A stretch of 64,000 nucleotides of DNA, from positions 186,001-250,000 of the forward strand of contig CABUKU010000002.1 of NCBI GenBank assembly GCA_902492205.1, read 5' to 3'. Positions 18,401 to 25,073 of this stretch are shown in pieces. Positions within the stretch are counted from its first letter, which is position 1, and each line of letters opens with the position of its first letter. The stretch comes from an uncultured Bacteroides sp. Its GTDB lineage: Bacteria; Bacteroidota; Bacteroidia; Bacteroidales; Bacteroidaceae. The position numbers and the translations under genes were made by a program. The notes under the pieces are model-generated. The model was not told where the DNA came from, did not search any database, and saw nothing but the letters and a program-made list of their open reading frames with translations.

Positions 18401-18958
18401 TGTCACTTTAGCACTTCCCATGCGGTGGCGCAGGGGAAGCCGGATTATCTTTTCTGTAGGTGTTACGTTTTCTGTCTTACCCCACAGGAAATCGCTGGCT
18501 TCATACCCTCCCAAATTACCACCTTCTGCGACTTTGTTCTGGTCTTTCAAAATTTCATATTCATAAGCCGTTACATCTTTCGGCGAACCGAAAGGATAAT
18601 AACCATAGACATCAATAGAAGTGTGTTTGTCTTTCCAGTAGATGTCGTAGGCAGAGGTCCATTTGTAGCCTGCTTCGTCAAAAGTATGACGTACATTGTC
18701 ACCTCGGTTGCCATTATTCTTCAGGATACCGGGATTGCCTCCTTCATAGTCCACAATGTAAACCCCTATTACGTCATTATTGCAAAAACCGTTGTCGTTA
18801 ACCCGAGTAACTGCCACTTGGTCTATTTCACCGGATAAATGGATACAGTTCGTGCTGTTAGCTGTACTACTGCTCTGTGTTAAATCGTCATTACAGGCAG
18901 TTAAGGCAAGTAAAGAAAATGCCATTAACACCAGCCTTTGGTAGATAGATATTTTCAT
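15461..18958 (-). CDS. Surface lipoprotein: fimbrillin + BspA leucine-rich repeats + BACON + M64 (IgA-type) metallopeptidase
   Basis: Very large lipoprotein (1165 residues). Lipobox LTAC near residue 22 is followed by NDD, an acidic start resembling the Bacteroides surface-export signal. Order of parts: fimbrillin-like domain (about 40-320; NDVIGVYIVDYEGG, YWKDKHTSIDVYGYYPFG), a linker, BspA/LRR_5-type leucine-rich repeats (about 390-730, with repeated LTIPQGVTTIPDKCF / LHDGITSIGEYAF units), a BACON-like domain (about 740-825; SMPDWCSLSQESG) and a C-terminal peptidase. HEAGGHGFGKLGDE (His999 to Glu1012) is the zinc motif of family M64, whose founding member cleaves IgA. The catalytic residues look intact. 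Substrate is unknown; IgA or mucin glycoproteins are guesses. Confidence 0.88.
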   Translation of the reverse strand: MKISIYQRLVLMAFSLLALTACNDDLTQSSSTANSTNCIHLSGEIDQVAVTRVNDNGFCNNDVIGVYIVDYEGGNPGILKNNGNRGDNVRHTFDEAGYKWTSAYDIYWKDKHTSIDVYGYYPFGSPKDVTAYEYEILKDQNKVAEGGNLGGYEASDFLWGKTENVTPTEKIIRLPLRHRMGSAKVTLIEGAGFKEGEWAILEKSVLVKNVKWHSFINLQNGEVTATGEVAPTGILPYKKDDTFRAIVVPQSISSGTVLFSITVDGTPYTFKKEEAFTYISGKMHNFSIKVDKKEVAGQYTFTLVGESITAWENDDVSHDATMKEYIVIKSEAGKLKEAIKTANKDYKKLQNMKVTGEINGVDFYFMRDSMDLLQSLNLKEVKIAKTDTMLHYKNGTCFPRTYDEDEIPEGAMVAKESLMRLVLPDQLKIINVAAFAACKNLSGSLIIPEGVTKVRAGAFYNCKSFTGTLSLPTTLKSIGDGWDIYWYGGAFGGCGFTCELLLPTSVEYIGFHAFEECYNLYGELRLPDKLKKIEEYSFKYCSNLTGSLTIPQGVTTIPDKCFNFCGFDGMLTLHDGITSIGEYAFSSTHFKGELNLPKDLVILNDHVFDGCDFSGELKLPKSLRVIGSYVFGSPNNGGNWRLMGVLEIPEEVQSIGQYAFYGCRSLEGLIFPEGLESIQNGAFFQCYGIGSVVCKGGIPAHVQPGAFDGVSKDNFTLEVPESAIQQYQTVVGWSDFKRIAAHRELVCRPGIANAINTKCTRKLVLNAEGDWEVKSMPDWCSLSQESGNKKTELTLTIQEMSKGVAMRTGEIVFKLKDQDYTHKCVVSQYDYQYAEDEIITLQKATKGNRGGINLVFLGDGFDGKDISEGKYMTAMQEQVENFFGIEPFKTYRDYFNVYSAIAVSPETGIGTINTIRYAKFETTFTGGVGLKCDYKAVFNYALKMPTVTKDNLKESLVIMVPNSTDYGGICQMWDDGSAIAFCPMSTYGYPLDTRGVIQHEAGGHGFGKLGDEYIYHNEFIDFCTCTCCGHVFEFNYAKSLGWYDNLSLTGKMHEVPWSHLIFDDRYSDIVDIYEGGYMHNRGVFRPEHNSCMNNDIPYYNTISRESIVKRIKLYAGEAYSFEDFVKNDKRDAGAITRFSNTPYTGTSIHGFQMPPRIRKGSPLSN

Positions 18959-18996
18959 GCTATAATGATTTTATTATTTACTATTTTACTGTATAT

Positions 18997-19905
18997 TCAT
19001 TCGGCAGTTCCACCATTGTCAACGTTGTCGTCTTCCCAAGCACCGATACCCACGTTGATACCGTTACTGGTTTTGCTGACCGTGACAGTAAACGGATGTC
19101 GCTTTCCGCCCACAAAGGTGAATTCCTTTTTCAGATTGAATTCACGTCCGTCCACGGTGACAGTGATAAAATTGTCGGCTTGTACCGTTTGAGGTACTAC
19201 CAATGCCTTGTAGTGCTTTTCTTCTTTGAGAGGGGAAATACTGCCTGTTTCGCCGGTTGCGGTTACAGAGCCATCTTTCAGGTTGATTGAGGCATGCGTC
19301 TTGCATCCGTTGAGCATTACGCTGATATTGGAAGCTGCGAGGCTCTCTTCTGTAAAACCATTGCCCGGCACCACTTTGACGATGGCACAACTGAACAAGT
19401 GTATGATTGTGATGTTAACCGCATTCTCAGTAGGAGATACATTGGTTGTTTTCCCATAGAGAAACTCGCTTGCTTTATAGTCGGTCAATGTGCTTTGGTC
19501 TGTTTTCAAGCTGAAGGCATGAGCCGTGATGTCAGTAGGTATAGCATAGGGATAATAGCAATAGAAATCAGCTGGTGTTACATCATCTTTCCAATAAATG
19601 GCAGATGCAGGAGTCCATTTTTCGTTATAGGTGAATCGCATATTGTCCACAACATTACCGCTTGGGAGCAATGCTTCGGGAGTACTTCCGTTATAATTTA
19701 CGACATAGAGGCCTATTTGGTCATCCTTATCAAATCCCGTATCACTGACACGGGTGTTGGCAGACACAGTACAGTTCAGTGATATCGGAATTTTAGGGAC
19801 AATTGGTGGTTCGGGAGTTGGTTCGTCTTCACTCGCTCCCGATGAACAACCACCTAAAAAGTATGCAATCAGAAAAGTTAATAAAATCTTGCGTTTGTTT
19901 TTCAT
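18997..19905 (-). CDS. Fimbrillin family lipoprotein
   Basis: Exported lipoprotein of 302 residues with lipobox LGGC near residue 19 and an acidic, proline-rich stalk (SEDEPTPEPP). The fimbrillin motif DKDDQIGLYVVNYNGS (about 59-74) and IYWKDDVTPADFYCYYPYA closely follow the N-terminal domain of the next gene, including SEFLYGKTTNVSPTENAV against SDFLWGKTENVTPTEKII. First gene of the operon (38 bases to the next gene), so this protein and the M64 protein share a recent fimbrillin ancestor. Promoter at 19929-19936. Confidence 0.86.
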   Translation of the reverse strand: MKNKRKILLTFLIAYFLGGCSSGASEDEPTPEPPIVPKIPISLNCTVSANTRVSDTGFDKDDQIGLYVVNYNGSTPEALLPSGNVVDNMRFTYNEKWTPASAIYWKDDVTPADFYCYYPYAIPTDITAHAFSLKTDQSTLTDYKASEFLYGKTTNVSPTENAVNITIIHLFSCAIVKVVPGNGFTEESLAASNISVMLNGCKTHASINLKDGSVTATGETGSISPLKEEKHYKALVVPQTVQADNFITVTVDGREFNLKKEFTFVGGKRHPFTVTVSKTSNGINVGIGAWEDDNVDNGGTAE

Positions 19906-19928
19906 TATCTTTTGTTTTAAGAATCAAA

Positions 19929-19936
19929 CAAAGATA
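19929..19936 (-). promoter_or_regulatory. -7 box (TATCTTTG) of the fimbrillin/M64 operon
   Basis: Perfect -7 box on the minus strand, 23 bases before the ATG at 19905. No TTG at the ideal distance (the nearest, on the minus strand, is at 19951-19953, 14 bases away). The box lies at the edge of the decayed phoU fragment. Confidence 0.55.
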
Positions 19937-20240
19937 AAAAATATATTTAACAAATGCTATAAATAATCTACTATTTTAATGTGAATCTTTTTTGTCCAAC
20001 TTACTACTATGTTTCAACACCTTAGCATCAATATTTGGCAAGGGCATTCAAACGAAAAGGCATAAACGAGACATTCTCACCGCCCAATTCATGCCAGTTC
20101 ATTATTCCCTCGTCAAACACATTTTTTATTTACTCAAGGCTCAGTTCGCCCATTTGGCATGAAAAGAAAACAATTCAATATTAAGATAGTTTGAAAAAGC
20201 TTTGAAGGAAATATTTCAAAGGTGTTACAATTCTGTTACA
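19937..20240 (-). pseudogene. Remnant of a duplicated phoU-pstBAC operon
   Basis: Three pieces match the intact operon. 19937-20033 follows 10565-10663 (3' end of phoU and its downstream sequence). 20030-20130 follows 13950-14074 region (5' part of pstC). 20169-20240 follows 14270-14343 (pstC upstream region). The first junction, at AATA shared by phoU (10660-10663) and pstC (13950-13953), removes what would be 3290 bases of phoU, pstB, pstA and pstC. A second deletion of roughly 180 bases removes the pstC start. No reading frame survives. The promoter segment with the Pho-like repeats (20208-20240) is the best preserved part. Confidence 0.85.
20208..20240 (-). promoter_or_regulatory. Pho-box-like repeats retained in the pst remnant
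   Basis: On the minus strand 11-base repeats start at 20240, 20229 and 20218 with cores TGTAAC, TGTAAC and TGAAAT. The first is a better match than in the intact operon (GGTAAC). They point toward the fimbrillin/M64 operon about 300 bases downstream, with no terminator visible in between. Confidence 0.5.
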
Positions 20241-20279
20241 TGCTCTTCTTGCCACCAAGGAGGAAAACTATCGCCTCTT

Positions 20280-20366
20280 TTTCAAACGACTTGATGTTTG
20301 CCGTAAACGACTTGTTGTTTATTTCAATCGACTTGATGCTTGTGGCAAACATCAAGTCGATTGAAA
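20280..20366. repeat. 21-bp-periodic intergenic array (CGACTTG type)
   Basis: Four 21-base units start at 20280, 20301, 20322 and 20343. The first three are direct (CGACTTGATGTTTG, CGACTTGTTGTTTA, CGACTTGATGCTTG at 20287, 20308, 20329); the fourth is inverted (CATCAAGTCG). The inverted unit can pair with unit 3 (17 perfect bases, 20322-20338 with 20350-20366) or with unit 1 (16 perfect bases, 20287-20302 with 20344-20359), so two exclusive hairpins exist. Confidence 0.85.
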
Positions 20367-20367
20367 A

Positions 20368-20667
20368 GGACAAAAGGACAAAATTCCTATATATGACTTC
20401 ATTTATGACTATCAACATATAAAACCACATAGCACATTGATAATTAGATAATTACAATCACAATATAGAGCACAATCTTTCTTAAAGAAAAAATAATATC
20501 AACAGCGAGAATGCATGTATATTCCTATTCAACATCACATACATGAATCTCTCACAAAATAAATTAAAATATGAAATCATATTTTACCAATCATTTTATT
20601 AGATTTACAGTTAATAATTAAGTTATCCAAACTAAAGGGCATATATAGGGATTTTGTCCTTTTGTCT
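20368..20667. repeat. 31-bp inverted repeat flanking a 238-bp segment
   Basis: The left arm 20368-20398, read on the minus strand, matches the right arm 20637-20667 at 27 of 31 positions (shared CATATATAGG and ATTTTGTCCTTTTGTC). The enclosed segment (20399-20636) has no gene and no perfect TAnnTTTG promoter box on either strand. Inverted repeats of this kind flank invertible promoters in Bacteroides polysaccharide loci, but here no promoter inside is evident. Confidence 0.7.
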
Positions 20668-21055
20668 TTTTCCTATCATTAATGAAATGAGGAGAATACA
20701 GTGTACATTTATATAATAATATACTAATAATCAATCATATAATCATATTATTTTTTCTATTACAGAAAGAAAATAACTACGGAATCAACTTATTCCCACT
20801 GTAAACATCCTTTTTAACAAGAAGCATTTTTAGAGTTATACAATAAAATATGTAGAAATATAATCATATCTATTATTTACCAAAACAACATAAAAACAGA
20901 CTAAAATTTCCTCAAGACTAAAATTCATCCATTTGTAAAAAGCGCATTAGCCATAAATAAGAATTATAGAATGGCAAACAAGCAACTAAAAGTTTGATAA
21001 TCAATTATATAAACAACACGCATCGACTTTTAAGAATTAAAATGTGCTTTTTTAT

Positions 21056-21086
21056 TTGCTCGGAACAAATAAAGGAACTAATTTTG
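21056..21086 (+). promoter_or_regulatory. Promoter of the polysaccharide operon with a long leader
   Basis: TTG (21056-21058) and TAATTTTG (21079-21086) are 20 bases apart, a full match to the Bacteroides consensus. The first gene starts at 21632, so the transcript would have a leader of about 540 bases. Confidence 0.6.
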
Positions 21087-21248
21087 TCGCGTAAAACAGA
21101 TTTGCACCGGACTTTTCAAAGGAACTATTTCCCAATAAAATCGGGCTAATCTTCCAAAAATCGACTATTATTAAAACTTCAGTTTGTGACTGAGGGAACC
21201 AAGGGTTTATATAAATATCACTTTATTCTACAAAGGTGAATTAAACAT

Positions 21249-21614
21249 ATACCATACGTCAAAATTAGATGCCAACCAATCTTTCTGATGAAAGTCAATG
21301 CTTTGAATTCCTGAAAGGAAAGACACTATGACACCCATGACACCCTGTTTTAAAACCTATATAGCAATAAATAATTAATTATCTTATTAGTATGATATAT
21401 ATAATTAATATTGTATATATATCTCACAGAAGTAGTGTCATAAGTGTCATAAAGTAAAACATAAATTACTGATTGTCAAGTTAGCGTTCAATATGGCATA
21501 ATAGGAAACAGTAATAATAAAATCTAAGAAGCAAACCCATTCTTGATATTTTCAAAAAGGAAACGCCTAAAAGTGGTATTTCTCCCTATATCATATGTCA
21601 AAATTGGGTGCTAA
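21249..21614 (+). repeat. 27-bp direct repeat in the leader (two copies)
   Basis: Copies at 21249-21275 and 21588-21614 share GTCAAAATT and differ at 5 of 27 positions, all transitions. The second copy ends 17 bases before the wecC start. Confidence 0.7.
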
Positions 21615-21631
21615 TACAACATTATACATTT

Positions 21632-22837
21632 ATGAAAGCATGTTTTATGGGGTTGGGCTATATTGGCCTGCCCACGGCTATTATTGCTGCCAAACACGGA
21701 GTGAAAATCACAGGAGTAGACATTAATCCACATGTAGTGGAGATGACTAACCAAGGAAAACTCCATATCATCGAACCCGGTATGGAAGAATTACTTCAAG
21801 AGGTCATTAATAACGGAATGCTCACGGCTTCCACAACTCCGGTAGAAAGTGATGCGTATTTCATGGTAGTTCCTACTCCATTTCAAGGGAATCACGAACC
21901 GGACATTTCTTATGTAGAAGCAGCAACACGAGCTGTTATTCCTTTGTTAAAAGAAGGAGATCTATATGTGATAGAATCTACCTCACCGGTAGGAACAACA
22001 GACAAAATGGCCGATTTGATTTTTGACATTCGTCCCGAATTAAAAGGAAAAATTCATATAGCATATTGCCCCGAACGTGTCCTTCCCGGAAACGTTATTT
22101 ATGAATTGGTTCACAATGACCGTGTTATCGGGGGAATGAATGAAGTATCCACCGATAAGGCTATCGAATTCTACAGCCAGTTTGTGCAGGGAACACTACA
22201 CCGCACCAATTGTAAAACTGCAGAAATGTGTAAATTAACGGAGAACTCTTCACGGGATGTACAAATAGCTTTTGCTAATGAACTTTCTGTCATATGCGAC
22301 AAAGCAGGAATCAATGTCTGGGAATTGATTAACTTAGCCAATAAACATCCGAGAGTCAATATTCTGCAACCGGGATGTGGTGTGGGAGGACATTGTATCG
22401 CTGTCGATCCTTATTTCATTACAGCGGACTTTCCTATCGAATCTCAAATCATTGCAAAAGCCCGTGAAATTAATAACTACAAAGCTTTTTGGTGTGCCGA
22501 GAAAGTGCAGAATGCAATGCTTAAGTTTGAATTGGAACATCATCATAAACCAACCATTGCCATGATGGGATTAGCATTCAAGCCGGATATTGATGATTTA
22601 CGTGAATCACCGGCTAAATATATTACAACGAAGGTCATGCAGAGTTGTAACAATGCTAATATTTTGGTTGTGGAACCCAATGTGGAAGAACATAAAGTAT
22701 TTAAACTAACCGACTATCGGGAAGCATACGAAAAAGCTGATATTGTTGTCTTCCTCGTAGCACATAGCGTATTCAAAACACTTCCTTATAAAGAGGATAA
22801 AATTATCCTTGACTTCTGCGGTATTTATAAAAAGTAA
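21632..22837 (+). CDS. wecC: UDP-N-acetyl-D-mannosaminuronic acid dehydrogenase (WecC type)
   Basis: UDP-sugar 6-dehydrogenase of 401 residues: UDP-ManNAc is oxidised to UDP-ManNAcA with two NAD. Rossmann motif MGLGYIGLPTA at 5-15; the ESTSPVGTT motif near 112; the active-site Cys is in GCGVGGHCIAVDPYF near 253-267; the C-terminal UDP-binding domain starts with GLAFKPDIDDLRESPA. The start at 21632 is chosen over 21608 because GLGYIGLPTA then sits at the usual distance. First gene of the polysaccharide locus; the next gene (wecB) makes its substrate. Confidence 0.93.
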   Translation: MKACFMGLGYIGLPTAIIAAKHGVKITGVDINPHVVEMTNQGKLHIIEPGMEELLQEVINNGMLTASTTPVESDAYFMVVPTPFQGNHEPDISYVEAATRAVIPLLKEGDLYVIESTSPVGTTDKMADLIFDIRPELKGKIHIAYCPERVLPGNVIYELVHNDRVIGGMNEVSTDKAIEFYSQFVQGTLHRTNCKTAEMCKLTENSSRDVQIAFANELSVICDKAGINVWELINLANKHPRVNILQPGCGVGGHCIAVDPYFITADFPIESQIIAKAREINNYKAFWCAEKVQNAMLKFELEHHHKPTIAMMGLAFKPDIDDLRESPAKYITTKVMQSCNNANILVVEPNVEEHKVFKLTDYREAYEKADIVVFLVAHSVFKTLPYKEDKIILDFCGIYKK

Positions 22838-22851
22838 TCTCCTTATAACTT

Positions 22852-24015
22852 ATGAAAAAAATAATGTTAGTCTTCGGGACTCGTCCCGAAGCTATCAAGA
22901 TGGCTCCGCTCGTAAAAGAGTTCGAGAAACATCCTGATGTATTTAAAACAATCGTTTGTGTAACAGGACAGCACCGGGAAATGCTTGACCAAGTATTGCA
23001 AATCTTTGAAATCAACCCCGATTATGATTTGAATATAATGAAACAGGGACAGGATTTGTATGATATTACTGCCCGTGTATTAACCGGAATGCGTGATGTA
23101 TTAAAAGAAGCACAACCCGATATTGTTTTGGTACACGGAGACACCACTACTTCAACAGCATCCGCATTAGCTGCATTTTATCAGCAAATACCTGTGGGAC
23201 ATGTCGAGGCAGGGCTTCGTACCCATAATATATATAGTCCGTGGCCCGAAGAAATGAACAGACAGATTACAGGACGTATTGCAGCTTATAATTTTGCTCC
23301 TACTCCGTTGAGCAAACAGAATCTGTTAGCTGAAGGCATAAAAGAGGAATCCATCACTGTAACAGGAAATACGGTTATTGATGCACTTTATATGGTTGTA
23401 GACAAAATAAAGAACGATAAAGCGTTGGATAACAATTTGGAGAATATTCTAAAAAATGCAGGATACGATGTAAACAGGTTATCCGGTGATAAGAAATTGG
23501 TTTTGATTACCGGACACAGAAGAGAAAACTTCGGAGAAGGCTTCATTCATATGTGTAAAGCCATCAAAACACTGACAGAAAAATATCCGGATGTGGATTT
23601 CGTTTATCCCATGCACTTGAATCCGAATGTAAGAAAACCAATCCATGAGGTATTCGGTGATAAACAATCATCAAATATGTTCTTCATCGAGCCATTGGAA
23701 TATCTTTCTTTCGTATATCTAATGGAAAAAAGTACAATCGTTCTTACCGATAGCGGTGGCATTCAGGAAGAAGCTCCAGGATTAGGCAAACCAGTACTGG
23801 TGATGCGTGATACAACAGAACGTCCGGAAGCATTGGAAGCAGGAACAGTAAAGCTTGTAGGAACAGACTATGATAAGATTGTTTCTGAAGTTTCCATGTT
23901 GCTGGATGATCAAGAATACTATGAGAGAATGAGTAAAGCTGTGAATCCTTATGGGGATGGAATGGCTTGTGGAAGGGTTATATCATTCATTAATAATCCA
24001 ATCATTATTAATTAA
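22852..24015 (+). CDS. wecB: UDP-N-acetylglucosamine 2-epimerase (non-hydrolysing)
   Basis: Canonical enzyme of 387 residues interconverting UDP-GlcNAc and UDP-ManNAc. The motifs GTRPEAIKMAPL (9-20), VHGDTTTS near 95, HVEAGLRT near 117, PEEMNRQ near 130, GHRRENFGEG near 220 and DSGGIQEEAP near 300 are all intact. It lies 15 bases after wecC, and the pair provides UDP-ManNAcA for the polysaccharide. Compare the divergent paralogue at 2568. Base composition drops sharply after this gene. Confidence 0.95.
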   Translation: MKKIMLVFGTRPEAIKMAPLVKEFEKHPDVFKTIVCVTGQHREMLDQVLQIFEINPDYDLNIMKQGQDLYDITARVLTGMRDVLKEAQPDIVLVHGDTTTSTASALAAFYQQIPVGHVEAGLRTHNIYSPWPEEMNRQITGRIAAYNFAPTPLSKQNLLAEGIKEESITVTGNTVIDALYMVVDKIKNDKALDNNLENILKNAGYDVNRLSGDKKLVLITGHRRENFGEGFIHMCKAIKTLTEKYPDVDFVYPMHLNPNVRKPIHEVFGDKQSSNMFFIEPLEYLSFVYLMEKSTIVLTDSGGIQEEAPGLGKPVLVMRDTTERPEALEAGTVKLVGTDYDKIVSEVSMLLDDQEYYERMSKAVNPYGDGMACGRVISFINNPIIIN

Positions 24016-24026
24016 ACATCGTATGT

Positions 24027-25073
24027 ATGAATTTATTAATTGCAGATACAATCTTCCCAAAAGGGCACAAAATTTTAAATGAACATATAATTCAGTTACT
24101 TTCTCAAAGAAAAGACAATATAAAAGTCATAAATTATAAAAAATATTACAAAGATTGGTCAGAAAACAATATTAGAAACTATAATTTACATTATCTATTC
24201 AAATGTCAAAATACGTATTTGGACTACTTATGTCAAATATTTAATACGGCCATGCTGATGTTCAGACTTTTAACTATACGTTATGATTCTATCATTTTTT
24301 TTACATTTGATACAATTGCATTTTCATTTTTACATTTTACTTTTAAGAAACCTATATATCTATTTCATCACAATAATACTGATCACTTACAAAACAAATA
24401 TAAGCTATTATTTTTCAAAACTTACATGAATCATGTCAATCACATTGTTTTCACAGATTTTATTAAAAATTTCTTAGTAAATATAGGTGTAAACAGTGAC
24501 AAAATACATGTGTTATCACACCCTTTATCTATAAATGAAAAGTCAGTAATAACAAATTATAAAATAAAAAACAATAAAGAACACATATACATAGCATTAG
24601 GGCATGCAAACGATGAAGAATTAGTACAAAAAATAATAAATTATGAAATAAACACTCACGAATTAGAAAACCATAAAATAAAAATTATTATCAGATCAAT
24701 ATTTGAATACAAAAACTTACCTCATTCTTTACAAATAATAAATTATTATTTATCTCAAACGGAGTATGAATATTATAATCAGATAGCGGATGGTGTGCTA
24801 ATTCTTTATTCAGAATCCTTTCAATATAGATTCTCTGGAGCTTTATTAGACGCCTTTGCACACAGAAAAAAAGTAATAGGTAGAAATATACCTATTGTCA
24901 ACTACTTCAAAGAAAAATATCCCAATAATTTTACTGTCTTTCATGAAATATCAGACTTAATATATAAGCTATCACATTTAGACAACAAATTCGATGAAAA
25001 CTCTTATGACTCTTTTTTACTATCTCATTCTGATGAAACAATAAAATCACAATTAAATGAAATTCTATTATAA
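24027..25073 (+). CDS. Probable glycosyltransferase of the polysaccharide locus
   Basis: Protein of 348 residues, AT-rich, not clearly recognised. The middle and end have GT-B-like features: a beta-strand region FLVNIGVNSDKIHVLSHPL (about 150-170) as before many donor-binding domains, ADGVLILYSESFQYRFSGALLDAFAHRKKVIG (about 255-285), which fits the acceptor/donor loop of GT4-like enzymes, and IPIVNYFKEKYPNNF. No membrane segment. It overlaps the next gene by 17 bases. Likely adds a sugar to the repeat unit; specificity unknown. Confidence 0.65.
   Translation: MNLLIADTIFPKGHKILNEHIIQLLSQRKDNIKVINYKKYYKDWSENNIRNYNLHYLFKCQNTYLDYLCQIFNTAMLMFRLLTIRYDSIIFFTFDTIAFSFLHFTFKKPIYLFHHNNTDHLQNKYKLLFFKTYMNHVNHIVFTDFIKNFLVNIGVNSDKIHVLSHPLSINEKSVITNYKIKNNKEHIYIALGHANDEELVQKIINYEINTHELENHKIKIIIRSIFEYKNLPHSLQIINYYLSQTEYEYYNQIADGVLILYSESFQYRFSGALLDAFAHRKKVIGRNIPIVNYFKEKYPNNFTVFHEISDLIYKLSHLDNKFDENSYDSFLLSHSDETIKSQLNEILL

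Larger units (their letters stand above)
20668..21631. other. Non-coding upstream region and leader of the polysaccharide operon
   Basis: About 960 AT-rich bases without a credible gene. Contents: a promoter at 21056-21086, one copy of a 27-base sequence at 21249-21275 and another at 21588-21614, and clustered ATGACAC repeats (21322-21345) with inverted GTGTCAT copies (21435-21451). No UpxY- or UpxZ-like gene, which usually heads Bacteroides capsule operons, is found here. Confidence 0.6.

Noticed and set aside
20222..20430. Open frames of 64-66 codons on both strands across the 21-bp array
   Set aside because: They come from the 21-base period (seven codons), have no credible ribosome binding site, and the array is open in several frames at once.
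20399..20636. Invertible capsule promoter of the classic Bacteroides kind
   Set aside because: Inverted repeats are present, but the enclosed DNA has no perfect TAnnTTTG box on either strand; the good promoter (21056-21086) lies outside. Kept only as a finding.
20668..21631. UpxY/UpxZ anti-termination genes
   Set aside because: No open frame with a NusG-like sequence exists in this region on either strand.
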